Shown in pieces: positions 30,850 to 38,366 of a DNA stretch of 64,000 bases (positions are counted from its first letter, which is position 1; the number at the start of each line of letters is the position of its first letter). The notes beneath the pieces are model-generated. The model had not been told where the DNA came from. It saw nothing but the letters and a program-made list of their open reading frames with translations, and searched no databases. A program made the position numbers and the translations under genes. The DNA is from Actinophytocola sp049647105. GTDB taxonomy: Bacteria; Actinomycetota; Actinomycetes; Mycobacteriales; Pseudonocardiaceae. The stretch is taken from contig NZ_JBARWZ010000254.1 of the NCBI RefSeq assembly GCF_049647105.1, positions 1-64,000 on the forward strand, read 5' to 3'.

Positions 30850-32607
30850 TCAGCAGAGGATGATCAGGCCGGTGATGACCAGGCAGTTGGCGCTGTCGAA
30901 GTCGTTGGCCGGGTTGGGGTCGTTGGGGGCGCTGGTGATGCGTTGGGCTCCCGCGTTGAGGGGGAGCCCGATGGTGAGGGTGGAGATGTTGGCGCGGAAG
31001 GTGAAGTTGGTGCTGGCGCTGGCGGCCAGGGCGCCGACCGGGCAGCTGACCTGTTTGAGGGTGCCGTTGTAGGTGCAGGATCCGAGGTTGGTCACCGAGG
31101 TGGTGGCGGACGGGACGGCGGTGACGACGGTGGCCGAGGACAGTGCGTCAGGGCCGGTGTTGGTGACGCCGACCGTGTAGTTGATTCTGGGTTGCAGGAG
31201 CACCGCCGCGGCGGACAACGTGACGGCCAGGTCGGCCTCGTCGACCGGCGGGGGTGTGGTCACCCGGATCGCGTGCGAGACGAAGTCGCCTGCGGTGAGG
31301 GTGCCGACCAGGTCGAGGAACTGACCGCAGGGCGCGGTCTGACCGGGTGCGCAGACCTGCACCGGGACGGTGCGGTTGGTGGTCGTCCCGTCGCCGAGTT
31401 GCCCTGAGCCGTTGCCGCCCCAGCCGACCAGGGTGTCGTCGATGCGGGCGAGGGTGTGGACCGTGCCCATGCTGATCTCCTCGACGCCCATCAGCAGGTT
31501 GGCGCACGGGGCACTCTGCCCGACCGCACACACCCGCACCGGAATCGTGCTGTCGGTGGTGGTGCCGTCGCCGAGCCGTCCGCTGGAGTTGCCGCCCCAG
31601 CTGCGCACGGTTCCGTCGGCCAGGACGGCGGCGCTGGAAAACGAGCCGGCGCTGACCTGGATGATGGTGGACAGGCCCGTGCCGCAGCCGGTTTCGGAGC
31701 ACACGTCGCCGGGGGTGCTCCGGCTGGAGGTGGTGTTGCCGCCCAACTGCCCGTCGTCATTGCGTCCCCACGACAGAGCGAAGCCGCTGGGCAGCAGGGC
31801 AAGCGAGTGCCGCAGACCGCCGTCGATAGCGGTGACGCCGGTCAGTTGCCCACCGCACAGGGAGTCGTCGCACACGGCGCCCGGCACCGACCGGTTGGTG
31901 GTGGAGTTGTCGCCGAGCTGCCCGAAGTCGTTGTGGCCCCAGGCGACGACGGCGCCGCCGGTCACGATCGCCATGCCGAAGAAGCCGCCTGCCGAGATGG
32001 CGGTCACGTCATCGAGGAAGGTCCCGCACGGGGCACTCTGCCCGACCGCACACACCCGCACCGGCACACTCCGGCTGGTGTTGGTACCGTCGCCGAGCCC
32101 GCCGAAGACGTTGTTGCCCCAGGCGACGACGCCGCCGTCAGCCAACAGCGCCAGGCTGAACAAGCTTCCCGCCGAGATGGCGGTCACGTCGTCGAGGAAT
32201 GCCCCGCACGGAGCGCTCTGCCCGACCGCACACACCTGCACCGGAACCGTGCTGCCGGTGGTGGTGCCGTTACCGAGTTGGCCGCTGCCGTTGCCGCCCC
32301 AGGCGTAGACCGACCCGTCGGCCAGCAGCGCGAGGCTGTGGCCGTCCGACGCGTCGGCGACCTGCACCGCGTCGTCGAGCACGCTGCCGCACGGCGCGGT
32401 GCCGCCGGGAGCGCACACCGGCACCGGCACCGACCGGGTGGTGGTCGTGCCATCACCGACATTGCCGCCGAAGTTGACGCCCCAGCCGTAGACCTCGCCC
32501 GGGTCGGACACCGCCGCCGCCGACGGTGCGCCGGCCACCAACACCACTCCCGACATCAGCACTGCCGCACACCAACCAGCCAGGGCCCGGCTTCGTTTAC
32601 CCATCAT
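30850..32607 (-). CDS. Secreted RCC1-repeat protein with C-terminal DUF11 domain
   Basis: The 585-residue precursor has a Sec signal (ALAGWCAAVLMSGVVLVAGAPSAAA). About seven RCC1 blades follow (each with VxAWGGNGSGQLGDGTTT, sometimes followed by VPVxVCAxGxSAPCG), an incomplete-to-full beta-propeller. A DUF11-type beta-sandwich closes it (ADLAVTLSAAAVLLQPRINYTVGVTNTGPDAL, about 475-575). Every blade has a conserved pair of cysteines in the loop (VCAVGQSAPC), unusual for RCC1 and probably disulfides outside the cell. The start is the first of two ATGs, after AGGAG. Probably surface-exposed; binding partner unknown. GC content appears lower than in its neighbours. Confidence 0.85.
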   Translation of the reverse strand: MMGKRSRALAGWCAAVLMSGVVLVAGAPSAAAVSDPGEVYGWGVNFGGNVGDGTTTTRSVPVPVCAPGGTAPCGSVLDDAVQVADASDGHSLALLADGSVYAWGGNGSGQLGNGTTTGSTVPVQVCAVGQSAPCGAFLDDVTAISAGSLFSLALLADGGVVAWGNNVFGGLGDGTNTSRSVPVRVCAVGQSAPCGTFLDDVTAISAGGFFGMAIVTGGAVVAWGHNDFGQLGDNSTTNRSVPGAVCDDSLCGGQLTGVTAIDGGLRHSLALLPSGFALSWGRNDDGQLGGNTTSSRSTPGDVCSETGCGTGLSTIIQVSAGSFSSAAVLADGTVRSWGGNSSGRLGDGTTTDSTIPVRVCAVGQSAPCANLLMGVEEISMGTVHTLARIDDTLVGWGGNGSGQLGDGTTTNRTVPVQVCAPGQTAPCGQFLDLVGTLTAGDFVSHAIRVTTPPPVDEADLAVTLSAAAVLLQPRINYTVGVTNTGPDALSSATVVTAVPSATTSVTNLGSCTYNGTLKQVSCPVGALAASASTNFTFRANISTLTIGLPLNAGAQRITSAPNDPNPANDFDSANCLVITGLIILC

Positions 32608-32850
32608 CGAGTGCTCCTCATTCGCACGGAATGGGCGCGGCTCGGATTTCCACCGAAATGTGTGCACACGCCCGAACAATCCGCCGAACCGGCGCAACAC
32701 AATCCAACCTCGGTCCCTTGTCGTCGATGCCAGTCTGACGGCACCGCACAGTCTCCTACCAGGCCACGCGCGCCGACCAGCCGTCGTGCCGCGCCACGGA
32801 ACACCATTCGACGGACCGCCCGAATGGGTGAGTGCCGTGCGGCACGCCGG
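32608..32850. other. Upstream region of the RCC1 gene, no other gene seen
   Basis: This comparatively AT-richer stretch separates the RCC1 gene from a fragment of its paralogue. A small inverted repeat (CCATTCG and CGAATGG near 32807-32827) is the only structure noticed. It may hold the promoter of the RCC1 gene. Confidence 0.4.
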
Positions 32851-32955
32851 TCAGGTGTGAACTCGGCAGAGGGTGATCAGGCCGGTGACAACGAGACGGT
32901 TGGCGATATCGAAATCGTTGGCGGAGCCGGGGTGCCGGGTGTCAAGATCAGGTGA
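32851..32955 (-). pseudogene. 3' remnant of a second RCC1/DUF11 protein gene
   Basis: On the minus strand the frame ending at 32851 reads SANDFDIANRLVVTGLITLC, closely matching the last residues of the intact gene at 30850 (PANDFDSANCLVITGLIILC). It continues RVHT to the stop. Only about 35 codons remain and no start or propeller sequence is seen upstream, where a dispersed repeat element (32977-33140) begins 22 bp away. It looks like the tail of a duplicated gene whose body was deleted, perhaps in an event at the repeat. Confidence 0.7.
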
Positions 32956-32976
32956 GACGAGACCAGATCCTGAACA

Positions 32977-33140
32977 TTGGCCTCCGGCCCCCGGAATCCA
33001 ACGTAGCGACGGGGACCGACATTCCTCGCGATGGTGGGCTGCGCCTGGGGACAGTCGAGTCCGCTGTGGACAACCCGCTTTCGCGCGCCGTGGAATGTCG
33101 GTCCCCCGCCGTAGGCTCGCAACCGGGGGCCGGAGGCCAA
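32977..33140. repeat. Dispersed element copy 3, full length with 18-bp terminal inverted repeats
   Basis: The ends are perfect inverted repeats of 18 bp (TTGGCCTCCGGCCCCCGG at 32977-32994; complement at 33123-33140). A leftward promoter has TGTCGGTC (33021-33014), 8 nt and TACGTT (33005-33000). A rightward one has TGTCGGTC (33096-33103), 8 nt and TAGGCT (33112-33117). Between them lie TGTGGACAA (33065-33073) and a degenerate partner TGGGGACAG (33046-33054), again at 19-bp pitch. The rightward promoter points antisense into the SGNH gene end at 33145. Confidence 0.9.
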
Positions 33141-33144
33141 ACCG

Positions 33145-33996
33145 CTATCCGGCGATCGCCGCGCCTACCACCGCTGCCATGCCACGCATGCCCGCCGCGT
33201 TGGGGTGCAGGGGGGCTGCCACGTTCTCGGGGATGAACGGTTCCGTCCAGCGCACCGACGCGGACTTGCAGACGTCCTTGCCGATGCCCGGCGTCCTGAT
33301 GTCCACATAGGTCGCGCCACCGGCCGAGGACGCGTCGGCGAGGACCTGGTTCAGCTGGTCGATCTTGGCCTGGATGTAGTTCGCGTCGCGGGCCCAGACC
33401 TGCACCCTCGGGTAGCAGCCGTTCTGCGGCAGGTAGGTCGTGTAGCCGACCACGAACACCCGCGCGGACGGTGCCCGCTGGTGGATCGCCGCCAGCACCG
33501 CGTCGACCTTGGGCCGCGCGGCGGCCACCCGCTCGCCGTAGACGTCACGGCCGCCCGCGGTGTACTCGTCTGCGCACGACGAGCCGGAGAGCCACTCGGG
33601 CCAGACGTTCAGGCACGACTCCGCGAGTCCGACGAGCCCGGTGTCGTTGCCACCGATCTGCAGCGTGACCACCGACGTGTCGGCGGTCAGCGCGTCGAGC
33701 TGCGGCGGCGCGGTGCCGAGGTCGGTCTCCTGCGGGTTGAACATGTCGTTCGTGTCGGCACCCGAGCAGGTCACGTCGGTGATCGCGAGCCCAAGCCGCG
33801 CGGCCGCCAGCTTCGGGTAGTTCACGGTGGAGCGGAAACAGCCCGCCATGCTCAGGTCGGGCGGCAGGATCAGCGGGCCCGACGCGGCGGAGTCGCCGAG
33901 CGCGACGTATTTCGGCGGAGCTGCCGAGGCCACCCCCGGTACCAGCATCGCCAACACAACGGGCAGCACAACCAGGACCAGCCGGCGCATCGTCAT
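33145..33996 (-). CDS. Secreted SGNH/GDSL-type esterase
   Basis: The 283-residue precursor has a signal peptide (RRLVLVVLPVVLAMLVPGVASA). It carries block I YVALGDSAASG with the nucleophile Ser, block III LQIGGND, and the histidine in AAPLHPNAAGM. The Asp usually three residues before that His is absent (Ala), as in Streptomyces esterases that work with a Ser-His dyad. Four to six cysteines suggest disulfides. It is probably a lipase or polysaccharide esterase. The second ATG, two codons on, fits the GGAGG spacing better, so the start may be 33990. Confidence 0.88.
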   Translation of the reverse strand: MTMRRLVLVVLPVVLAMLVPGVASAAPPKYVALGDSAASGPLILPPDLSMAGCFRSTVNYPKLAAARLGLAITDVTCSGADTNDMFNPQETDLGTAPPQLDALTADTSVVTLQIGGNDTGLVGLAESCLNVWPEWLSGSSCADEYTAGGRDVYGERVAAARPKVDAVLAAIHQRAPSARVFVVGYTTYLPQNGCYPRVQVWARDANYIQAKIDQLNQVLADASSAGGATYVDIRTPGIGKDVCKSASVRWTEPFIPENVAAPLHPNAAGMRGMAAVVGAAIAG

Positions 33997-34108
33997 TGAC
34001 CTCCGGGGCAGGGAACCGGACGTGAATCAGTGTCAGGTTCCCGGCCCCGGTTGTCCATCACCCAACCGGCTGCCGCGTACGCGCCGAGGTGGGCGATCCA
34101 CCGGCGGC

Positions 34109-34537
34109 TCACTCGTCGGACTGAGCCCGGCGCCCCTTCTTGGTCTGCGACCGCCGCTTCTTGGCGGACAGCCGCCGCTCGACCGACCCCCGGGAAGGCC
34201 GGGTGGCCCGCCTGCGCGGAGGCGGTGGCGATGCCGCGGCCCGCAACAGGGAAGCCAGCCGCTCCCGGGCCTCGGCCCGGTTGGCCAGCTGAGCCCGCTG
34301 CGTACTGACCGCCACCGTCAACACCCCACCGGCCAGCCGCCGCCCCAGCCGGGCGACGAGCCGCTCCCGCAACCATTCCGGCACGGAAGGCGACCCGGCC
34401 ACATCCCACGACAGCTCGACGCGGCTGTCCGCCGTGTTGACCCCCTGCCCGCCGGGCCCGGACGACCGCGAGAACCGTTCCCGCAGCTCCGCTTCGGGAA
34501 TCACGAACGCCGACGTCACCACCAGATCAGAAAACAC
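34109..34537 (-). CDS. arfB: Peptidyl-tRNA hydrolase ArfB-type ribosome rescue factor
   Basis: ArfB frees stalled ribosomes on mRNAs without a stop codon by hydrolysing peptidyl-tRNA. The 142-residue protein has the catalytic loop RSSGPGGQGVNTADSRVEL (GGQ motif) and a strongly basic C-terminal tail (RRLSAKKRRSQTKKGRR) that occupies the mRNA channel. The length is standard. GTG start at 34537, 24 bp after purM's stop on the same strand. Confidence 0.9.
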   Translation of the reverse strand: MFSDLVVTSAFVIPEAELRERFSRSSGPGGQGVNTADSRVELSWDVAGSPSVPEWLRERLVARLGRRLAGGVLTVAVSTQRAQLANRAEARERLASLLRAAASPPPPRRRATRPSRGSVERRLSAKKRRSQTKKGRRAQSDE

Positions 34538-34561
34538 TGAAACCAGACTTCATCATCAGCT

Positions 34562-35647
34562 TCAGAACCTGGGGTGGTTGCCGACCAGCTCGGCACGCGG
34601 CCCGTCGTCGCCTGCCGGGCCGACCTCGCCGAGCACCCACGCGGGCACGTGCCGCGCAGTGAGCACGGCCAGGACGCGGTCCATTTCGTCGGCGGCCACG
34701 ACGGCCACCATGCCGACACCCATGTTGAACGTCTTCTCCATCTCGGCCCGCTCGACGCGGCCGCGCTGGGCGATCAGGGAGAACACCGGCGCGGGCGTCC
34801 ACGTGCCGCGGTCCAGTCGCGCACGCAGGCCCCTCGGGATGACGCGGGCGACGTTCGCGGCCATGCCGCCACCGGTGATGTGCGCGAACGTGCGCACGTC
34901 GGCCTCCGCGGCCGCGGCGAGGCAGTCCTTGGCGTAGATGCGGGTGGGTTCGAGTAGTTCCTCGCCCAGGGTGTGGCCGAACTCCTCGACCTGACCCTCC
35001 AGGGGCATGCGGCCGATCTCCAGCAGCACGCGCCTGGCCAGCGAGTATCCGTTGGAGTGCAGGCCGGACGACCCCATGGCGATGAGCACGTCGCCGGGCC
35101 GCACCCGGTCCGGGCCGAGCAGCCGGTCGGCCTCGACGACGCCGACCCCGGTCGCGGACAGGTCGTAGGCCCCGTCGGTCATGAGGCCGGGGTGCTCGGC
35201 GGTCTCGCCGCCGAGCAACGCGCAGCCCGCCTGGACGCAGCCCTCGGCGATGCCCTTGACCAGCGCGGCGATCCGCTCCGGCACGACGGTGCCGACCGCG
35301 ATGTAGTCCTGCAGGAACAGCGGCTCCGCCCCGCACACGACGAGGTCGTCGACGACCATGGCGACCAGGTCGATGCCGACCGTGTCGTGCACGTCCAGCG
35401 CCTGCGCGACCGCGATCTTGGTGCCGACCCCGTCGGTGGACGACGCGAGCACCGGCTCCTTCCAGCGATCCAGCCTGAGCTTGAACAGCCCGGCGAAGCC
35501 GCCGATGCCGCCGAGAACCTCGGGCCGGGTCGCCTTCTCGGCGAACGGCTTGAGCTGCTCGACCGCTTCCTCGCCTGCCTCGATGTTCACTCCCGCTGCC
35601 GCGTAGGTGGCGTGCGGGGAGTCGGGAGTCGCGCTGGTGTCGGTCAT
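34562..35647 (-). CDS. purM: Phosphoribosylformylglycinamidine cyclo-ligase PurM
   Basis: PurM closes the imidazole ring to give AIR, step five of purine synthesis. The 361-residue protein has the N-terminal signature YAAAGVNIEAGEEAVEQLK, the substrate loop LASSTDGVGTKIAVAQ and the FGHTLGEELLEPTRIYAK segment. ATG 35647 was chosen because conserved sequence starts about 15 residues in; the open frame further upstream overlaps purF in another frame. It lies 14 bp after purF. Confidence 0.96.
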   Translation of the reverse strand: MTDTSATPDSPHATYAAAGVNIEAGEEAVEQLKPFAEKATRPEVLGGIGGFAGLFKLRLDRWKEPVLASSTDGVGTKIAVAQALDVHDTVGIDLVAMVVDDLVVCGAEPLFLQDYIAVGTVVPERIAALVKGIAEGCVQAGCALLGGETAEHPGLMTDGAYDLSATGVGVVEADRLLGPDRVRPGDVLIAMGSSGLHSNGYSLARRVLLEIGRMPLEGQVEEFGHTLGEELLEPTRIYAKDCLAAAAEADVRTFAHITGGGMAANVARVIPRGLRARLDRGTWTPAPVFSLIAQRGRVERAEMEKTFNMGVGMVAVVAADEMDRVLAVLTARHVPAWVLGEVGPAGDDGPRAELVGNHPRF

Positions 35648-35661
35648 GGCTCCGGTTTGGG

Positions 35662-37209
35662 TCAGGGACGCTGGAGTGCGTCCGAGGCACCGTACCCCGC
35701 AGGCACGACAGGGGCGGCGGACCCCGCGACCCCGCGCTCGAGGCCCTCGAGCAGGTGCTTGCCGATCCGGTCCTCGTCGGGGATGGGGATCGGGTAGTCG
35801 CCGTCGAAGCACGCCGTGCACAGCCGGCTGCGGGGCTGCTCACTGGCCGCGATCAGGCCGTCGAGCGACACGTAGCCGAGCGAGTCCGCGCCGATGGAGC
35901 GGCGGATCCCGTCCAGGTCGAGACCGTTGGCGACCAGTTCGGCGCGGGACGCGAAGTCGATGCCGTAGAAGCACGGCCAGCGCACCGGTGGCGAGGCGAT
36001 CCTGACGTGCACCTCCACCGCGCCCGCCTCCCGCAACATGCGGATGAGCGCACGCTGCGTGTTGCCACGCACGATCGAGTCGTCGACCACGACAAGGCGC
36101 TTGCCGCGGATCACGTCGCGCAGCGGGTTCAGCTTGAGCCGGATGCCCAGCTGGCGGATGGTCTGCGACGGCTGGATGAACGTGCGGCCGACATAGGCGT
36201 TCTTGACCAGGCCGGACCCGTAGGAGATGCCGGAGCCCTGCGCGTACCCGATGGCGGCCGGGGTGCCGGACTCCGGCACCGGGATGACCAGGTCCGCCTC
36301 GGCCGGCTGCTCCTCGGCGAGCCTGCGGCCGATGTCGACGCGGGCCGCGTGCACCGACCGGCCCGCGATCGTCGTGTCGGGCCGGGCCAGGTACACGTAC
36401 TCGAACACGCAGCCCTTCGGCTCGGGGTTCGCGAACCGGGAGGACCGCAGCCCGTGGTCGTCGATGGCGATCAGCTCGCCCGGCTCGACCTCGCGCACGA
36501 ACGACGCGCCGACGATGTCGAGCGCGGCCGTCTCGGACGCGACGACCCAGCCCCGTTCGAGCCGCCCGAGCACCAGCGGCCGCACACCGTGCGGGTCGCG
36601 GGCCGCGTAGAGCGTGGTCTCGTCCGCGAAGACGAGGCAGAACGCGCCACGAACCCCGGGCAGGAGGTTCATGGCGGCCTGCTCGATCCCGATGTCCGCT
36701 GCGGTGGCGGCCAGCAGGCCGGAGAGCAGGTCGGAGTCGCTGGTGGCACCCGTGGCGCTGGCTCCGCTCATGGCGATGCCCAGCTCACGGGCCCGGTCGA
36801 GCAGTTCGGCGGTGTTGACGAGGTTGCCGTTGTGGCCGAGCGACAGCCCACTGCCGGTGGCGGTGGTGCGGAACGTCGGCTGCGCGTTCTCCCAGGTCGT
36901 GGACCCGGTGGTGGAGTAGCGGCAGTGGCCGACGGCGATGTGGCCCTGCAGCGAGACGAGTACCTGCTCGTCGAACACCTGGGAGACGAGCCCCAGGTCC
37001 TTGAACACGACGATCTTCTGCCCGTCGGACACCGAGATGCCCGCGGCTTCCTGTCCTCGGTGCTGCAGCGCGTAGAGGCCGAAGTAGCTGAGCTTGGCGA
37101 CTTCCTCGCCCTTTGCCCACACCCCGAACACGCCGCATTCCTCGCGAGGCTCGGGTTCCGGTTGGTCGATCTGTTCGGTCTGGTCGGAGACGGTCGGATC
37201 GATGACCAC
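35662..37209 (-). CDS. purF: Amidophosphoribosyltransferase PurF
   Basis: PurF makes phosphoribosylamine from PRPP and glutamine, the committed purine step. The 515-residue precursor has the Ntn-type glutaminase with its nucleophile in EECGVFGVW (Cys 25, exposed after propeptide removal) and the PRPP site KRLVVVDDSIVRGNT. Cysteines in EPKGCVFEY, WPCFYGIDF and RLCTACFDGDYP fit the iron-sulfur PurF class of Bacillus type. GTG 37209 was chosen with a GGGGAG upstream; a TTG three codons earlier is possible. Confidence 0.95.
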   Translation of the reverse strand: MVIDPTVSDQTEQIDQPEPEPREECGVFGVWAKGEEVAKLSYFGLYALQHRGQEAAGISVSDGQKIVVFKDLGLVSQVFDEQVLVSLQGHIAVGHCRYSTTGSTTWENAQPTFRTTATGSGLSLGHNGNLVNTAELLDRARELGIAMSGASATGATSDSDLLSGLLAATAADIGIEQAAMNLLPGVRGAFCLVFADETTLYAARDPHGVRPLVLGRLERGWVVASETAALDIVGASFVREVEPGELIAIDDHGLRSSRFANPEPKGCVFEYVYLARPDTTIAGRSVHAARVDIGRRLAEEQPAEADLVIPVPESGTPAAIGYAQGSGISYGSGLVKNAYVGRTFIQPSQTIRQLGIRLKLNPLRDVIRGKRLVVVDDSIVRGNTQRALIRMLREAGAVEVHVRIASPPVRWPCFYGIDFASRAELVANGLDLDGIRRSIGADSLGYVSLDGLIAASEQPRSRLCTACFDGDYPIPIPDEDRIGKHLLEGLERGVAGSAAPVVPAGYGASDALQRP

Positions 37210-37273
37210 CGAGAGCAACTCCCCGCTTGATGGCGTCAGGTGCTTCCCAAGTGTAGGTCGTCCGGTGCGATGT

Positions 37274-37996
37274 TCAGCTCATCCGCAATGCCTTCAGCAC
37301 TGTGGGATCACCCTCACCAGTGAGCTGCATGCGGCCGCGCAGCTGGTAGAGGACGTTCGCGGTGCGATTGGACAGTCGGCCGTCGGCCTTCTCGTTCCGG
37401 TCCGCGGACCGCACCTCGGGCACCTCGCCGGGTGTCATCCGCACGTGCCACGCCTGCGGACCATCCGTGCAGGACACCACGGCGGTGCCGCTGAACGCGG
37501 GTGGCGAGTCGCCACGCATGCGGGCGGCGAGCAGCGTGCCGAGCAGTTCGTCGACGGCGTCGGCGGCCTGCTCGCGGTCGGTCGGCGTGAGCGTGCGGAG
37601 CGCGGCCTGCGCGTCCCACCGCCGCAGGTTCAGCTCGTGCGCCACCCGCCGGTGCCACACCCACGCGAGGTCTGGCGCCGACGGCGAGAAGGTCCACACC
37701 GGACGGTTGCCGGAGGTGTTGTTGAGCACCTGCGTGGCGGCGGCCAGCTGTTCGTCGAGGTAGACGACCGGGTCGACGTCTCTGCGCACCGGCAGCGGCC
37801 GCAGCTCGACGATGCTGCCACTCGTGAGGTAGCGGGTCGCCGTGTGCAGGAACCGCGCGACGTGCACGGTCAGGTCGGCGAAGGTCCAGCCGGGGCAGGA
37901 CGGCACGTCGTCGCCCTGCTTGGCCGTGGCGACGGCCGTCCGGAACAGACCAGCCTGCTGCGCGAACACACCGGTCCACCGGCGGGCCGTCCACAC
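37274..37996 (-). CDS. Mycothiol-dependent maleylpyruvate isomerase family protein
   Basis: The 240-residue protein has a DinB-like MDMPI N-terminal bundle (DVPSCPGWTFADLTVHVARFLH, the first metal His) with further His ligands in AWVWHRRVAHELNLRRWDAQAA, and a C-terminal MDMPI_C-like domain. Members use mycothiol as cofactor; the substrate here is unknown. GTG 37996 was chosen because GAAGGA lies 9 nt upstream. A small gap of 64 bp separates it from purF. Confidence 0.82.
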   Translation of the reverse strand: MWTARRWTGVFAQQAGLFRTAVATAKQGDDVPSCPGWTFADLTVHVARFLHTATRYLTSGSIVELRPLPVRRDVDPVVYLDEQLAAATQVLNNTSGNRPVWTFSPSAPDLAWVWHRRVAHELNLRRWDAQAALRTLTPTDREQAADAVDELLGTLLAARMRGDSPPAFSGTAVVSCTDGPQAWHVRMTPGEVPEVRSADRNEKADGRLSNRTANVLYQLRGRMQLTGEGDPTVLKALRMS

Positions 37997-38062
37997 GTGA
38001 TGTTGTCCTTCCCGTACGCACACAGTGTTCGATGAACCACCCTATGCCCACCGTCCCCGGGT

Positions 38063-38068
38063 TACGGT
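38063..38068 (+). promoter_or_regulatory. Leaderless -10 of the EspC-like/DUF1023 pair
   Basis: TACGGT followed by 7 nt and GTG 38076, which also decides the start of the small ESX gene. Confidence 0.5.
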
Positions 38069-38075
38069 CACTTCC

Positions 38076-38366
38076 GTGGCCGACGGTTATGAGGTTGATC
38101 CCGCGGCGTTGCGAGCCGCGTCGGATGGGTTTTACACGGGTGCGGACGCCGTTGGACAGGCGGCCGCGCGGTTGTCGGTGGCACAGCTGGTGCCCGCGGC
38201 CCTCGGTGAGGTGGACGCGGCCTACGACCTGGCGGCGGCGTTCGCCGAGTTCGTCGGCGAGCACGGGGACGACCTCAGACGTGGCGCGTCGTGGGTGACC
38301 GACGCGGGTGACGGCCTGGTCGAGAACGCGGACGAGTACATCCGCCGTGAGGAGTTCCGCATATGA
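38076..38366 (+). CDS. EspC-like type VII secretion protein (cassette B)
   Basis: A 96-residue helical protein beginning ADGYEVDPAALRAASDGFYTGADAV, typical of EspC-like/WXG100-related substrates. It ends NADEYIRREEFRI, where YIRRE fits the YxxxD/E export signal. GTG 38076 is placed 7 nt after a leaderless -10. Its stop overlaps the ATG of the DUF1023 gene (ATGA), so the two products probably form a secreted pair. Confidence 0.75.
   Translation: MADGYEVDPAALRAASDGFYTGADAVGQAAARLSVAQLVPAALGEVDAAYDLAAAFAEFVGEHGDDLRRGASWVTDAGDGLVENADEYIRREEFRI

Noticed and set aside
34562..37209. Long plus-strand frames opposite purM and purF
   Set aside because: They lack ribosome-binding sites and domains, and the minus-strand genes have complete family signatures.
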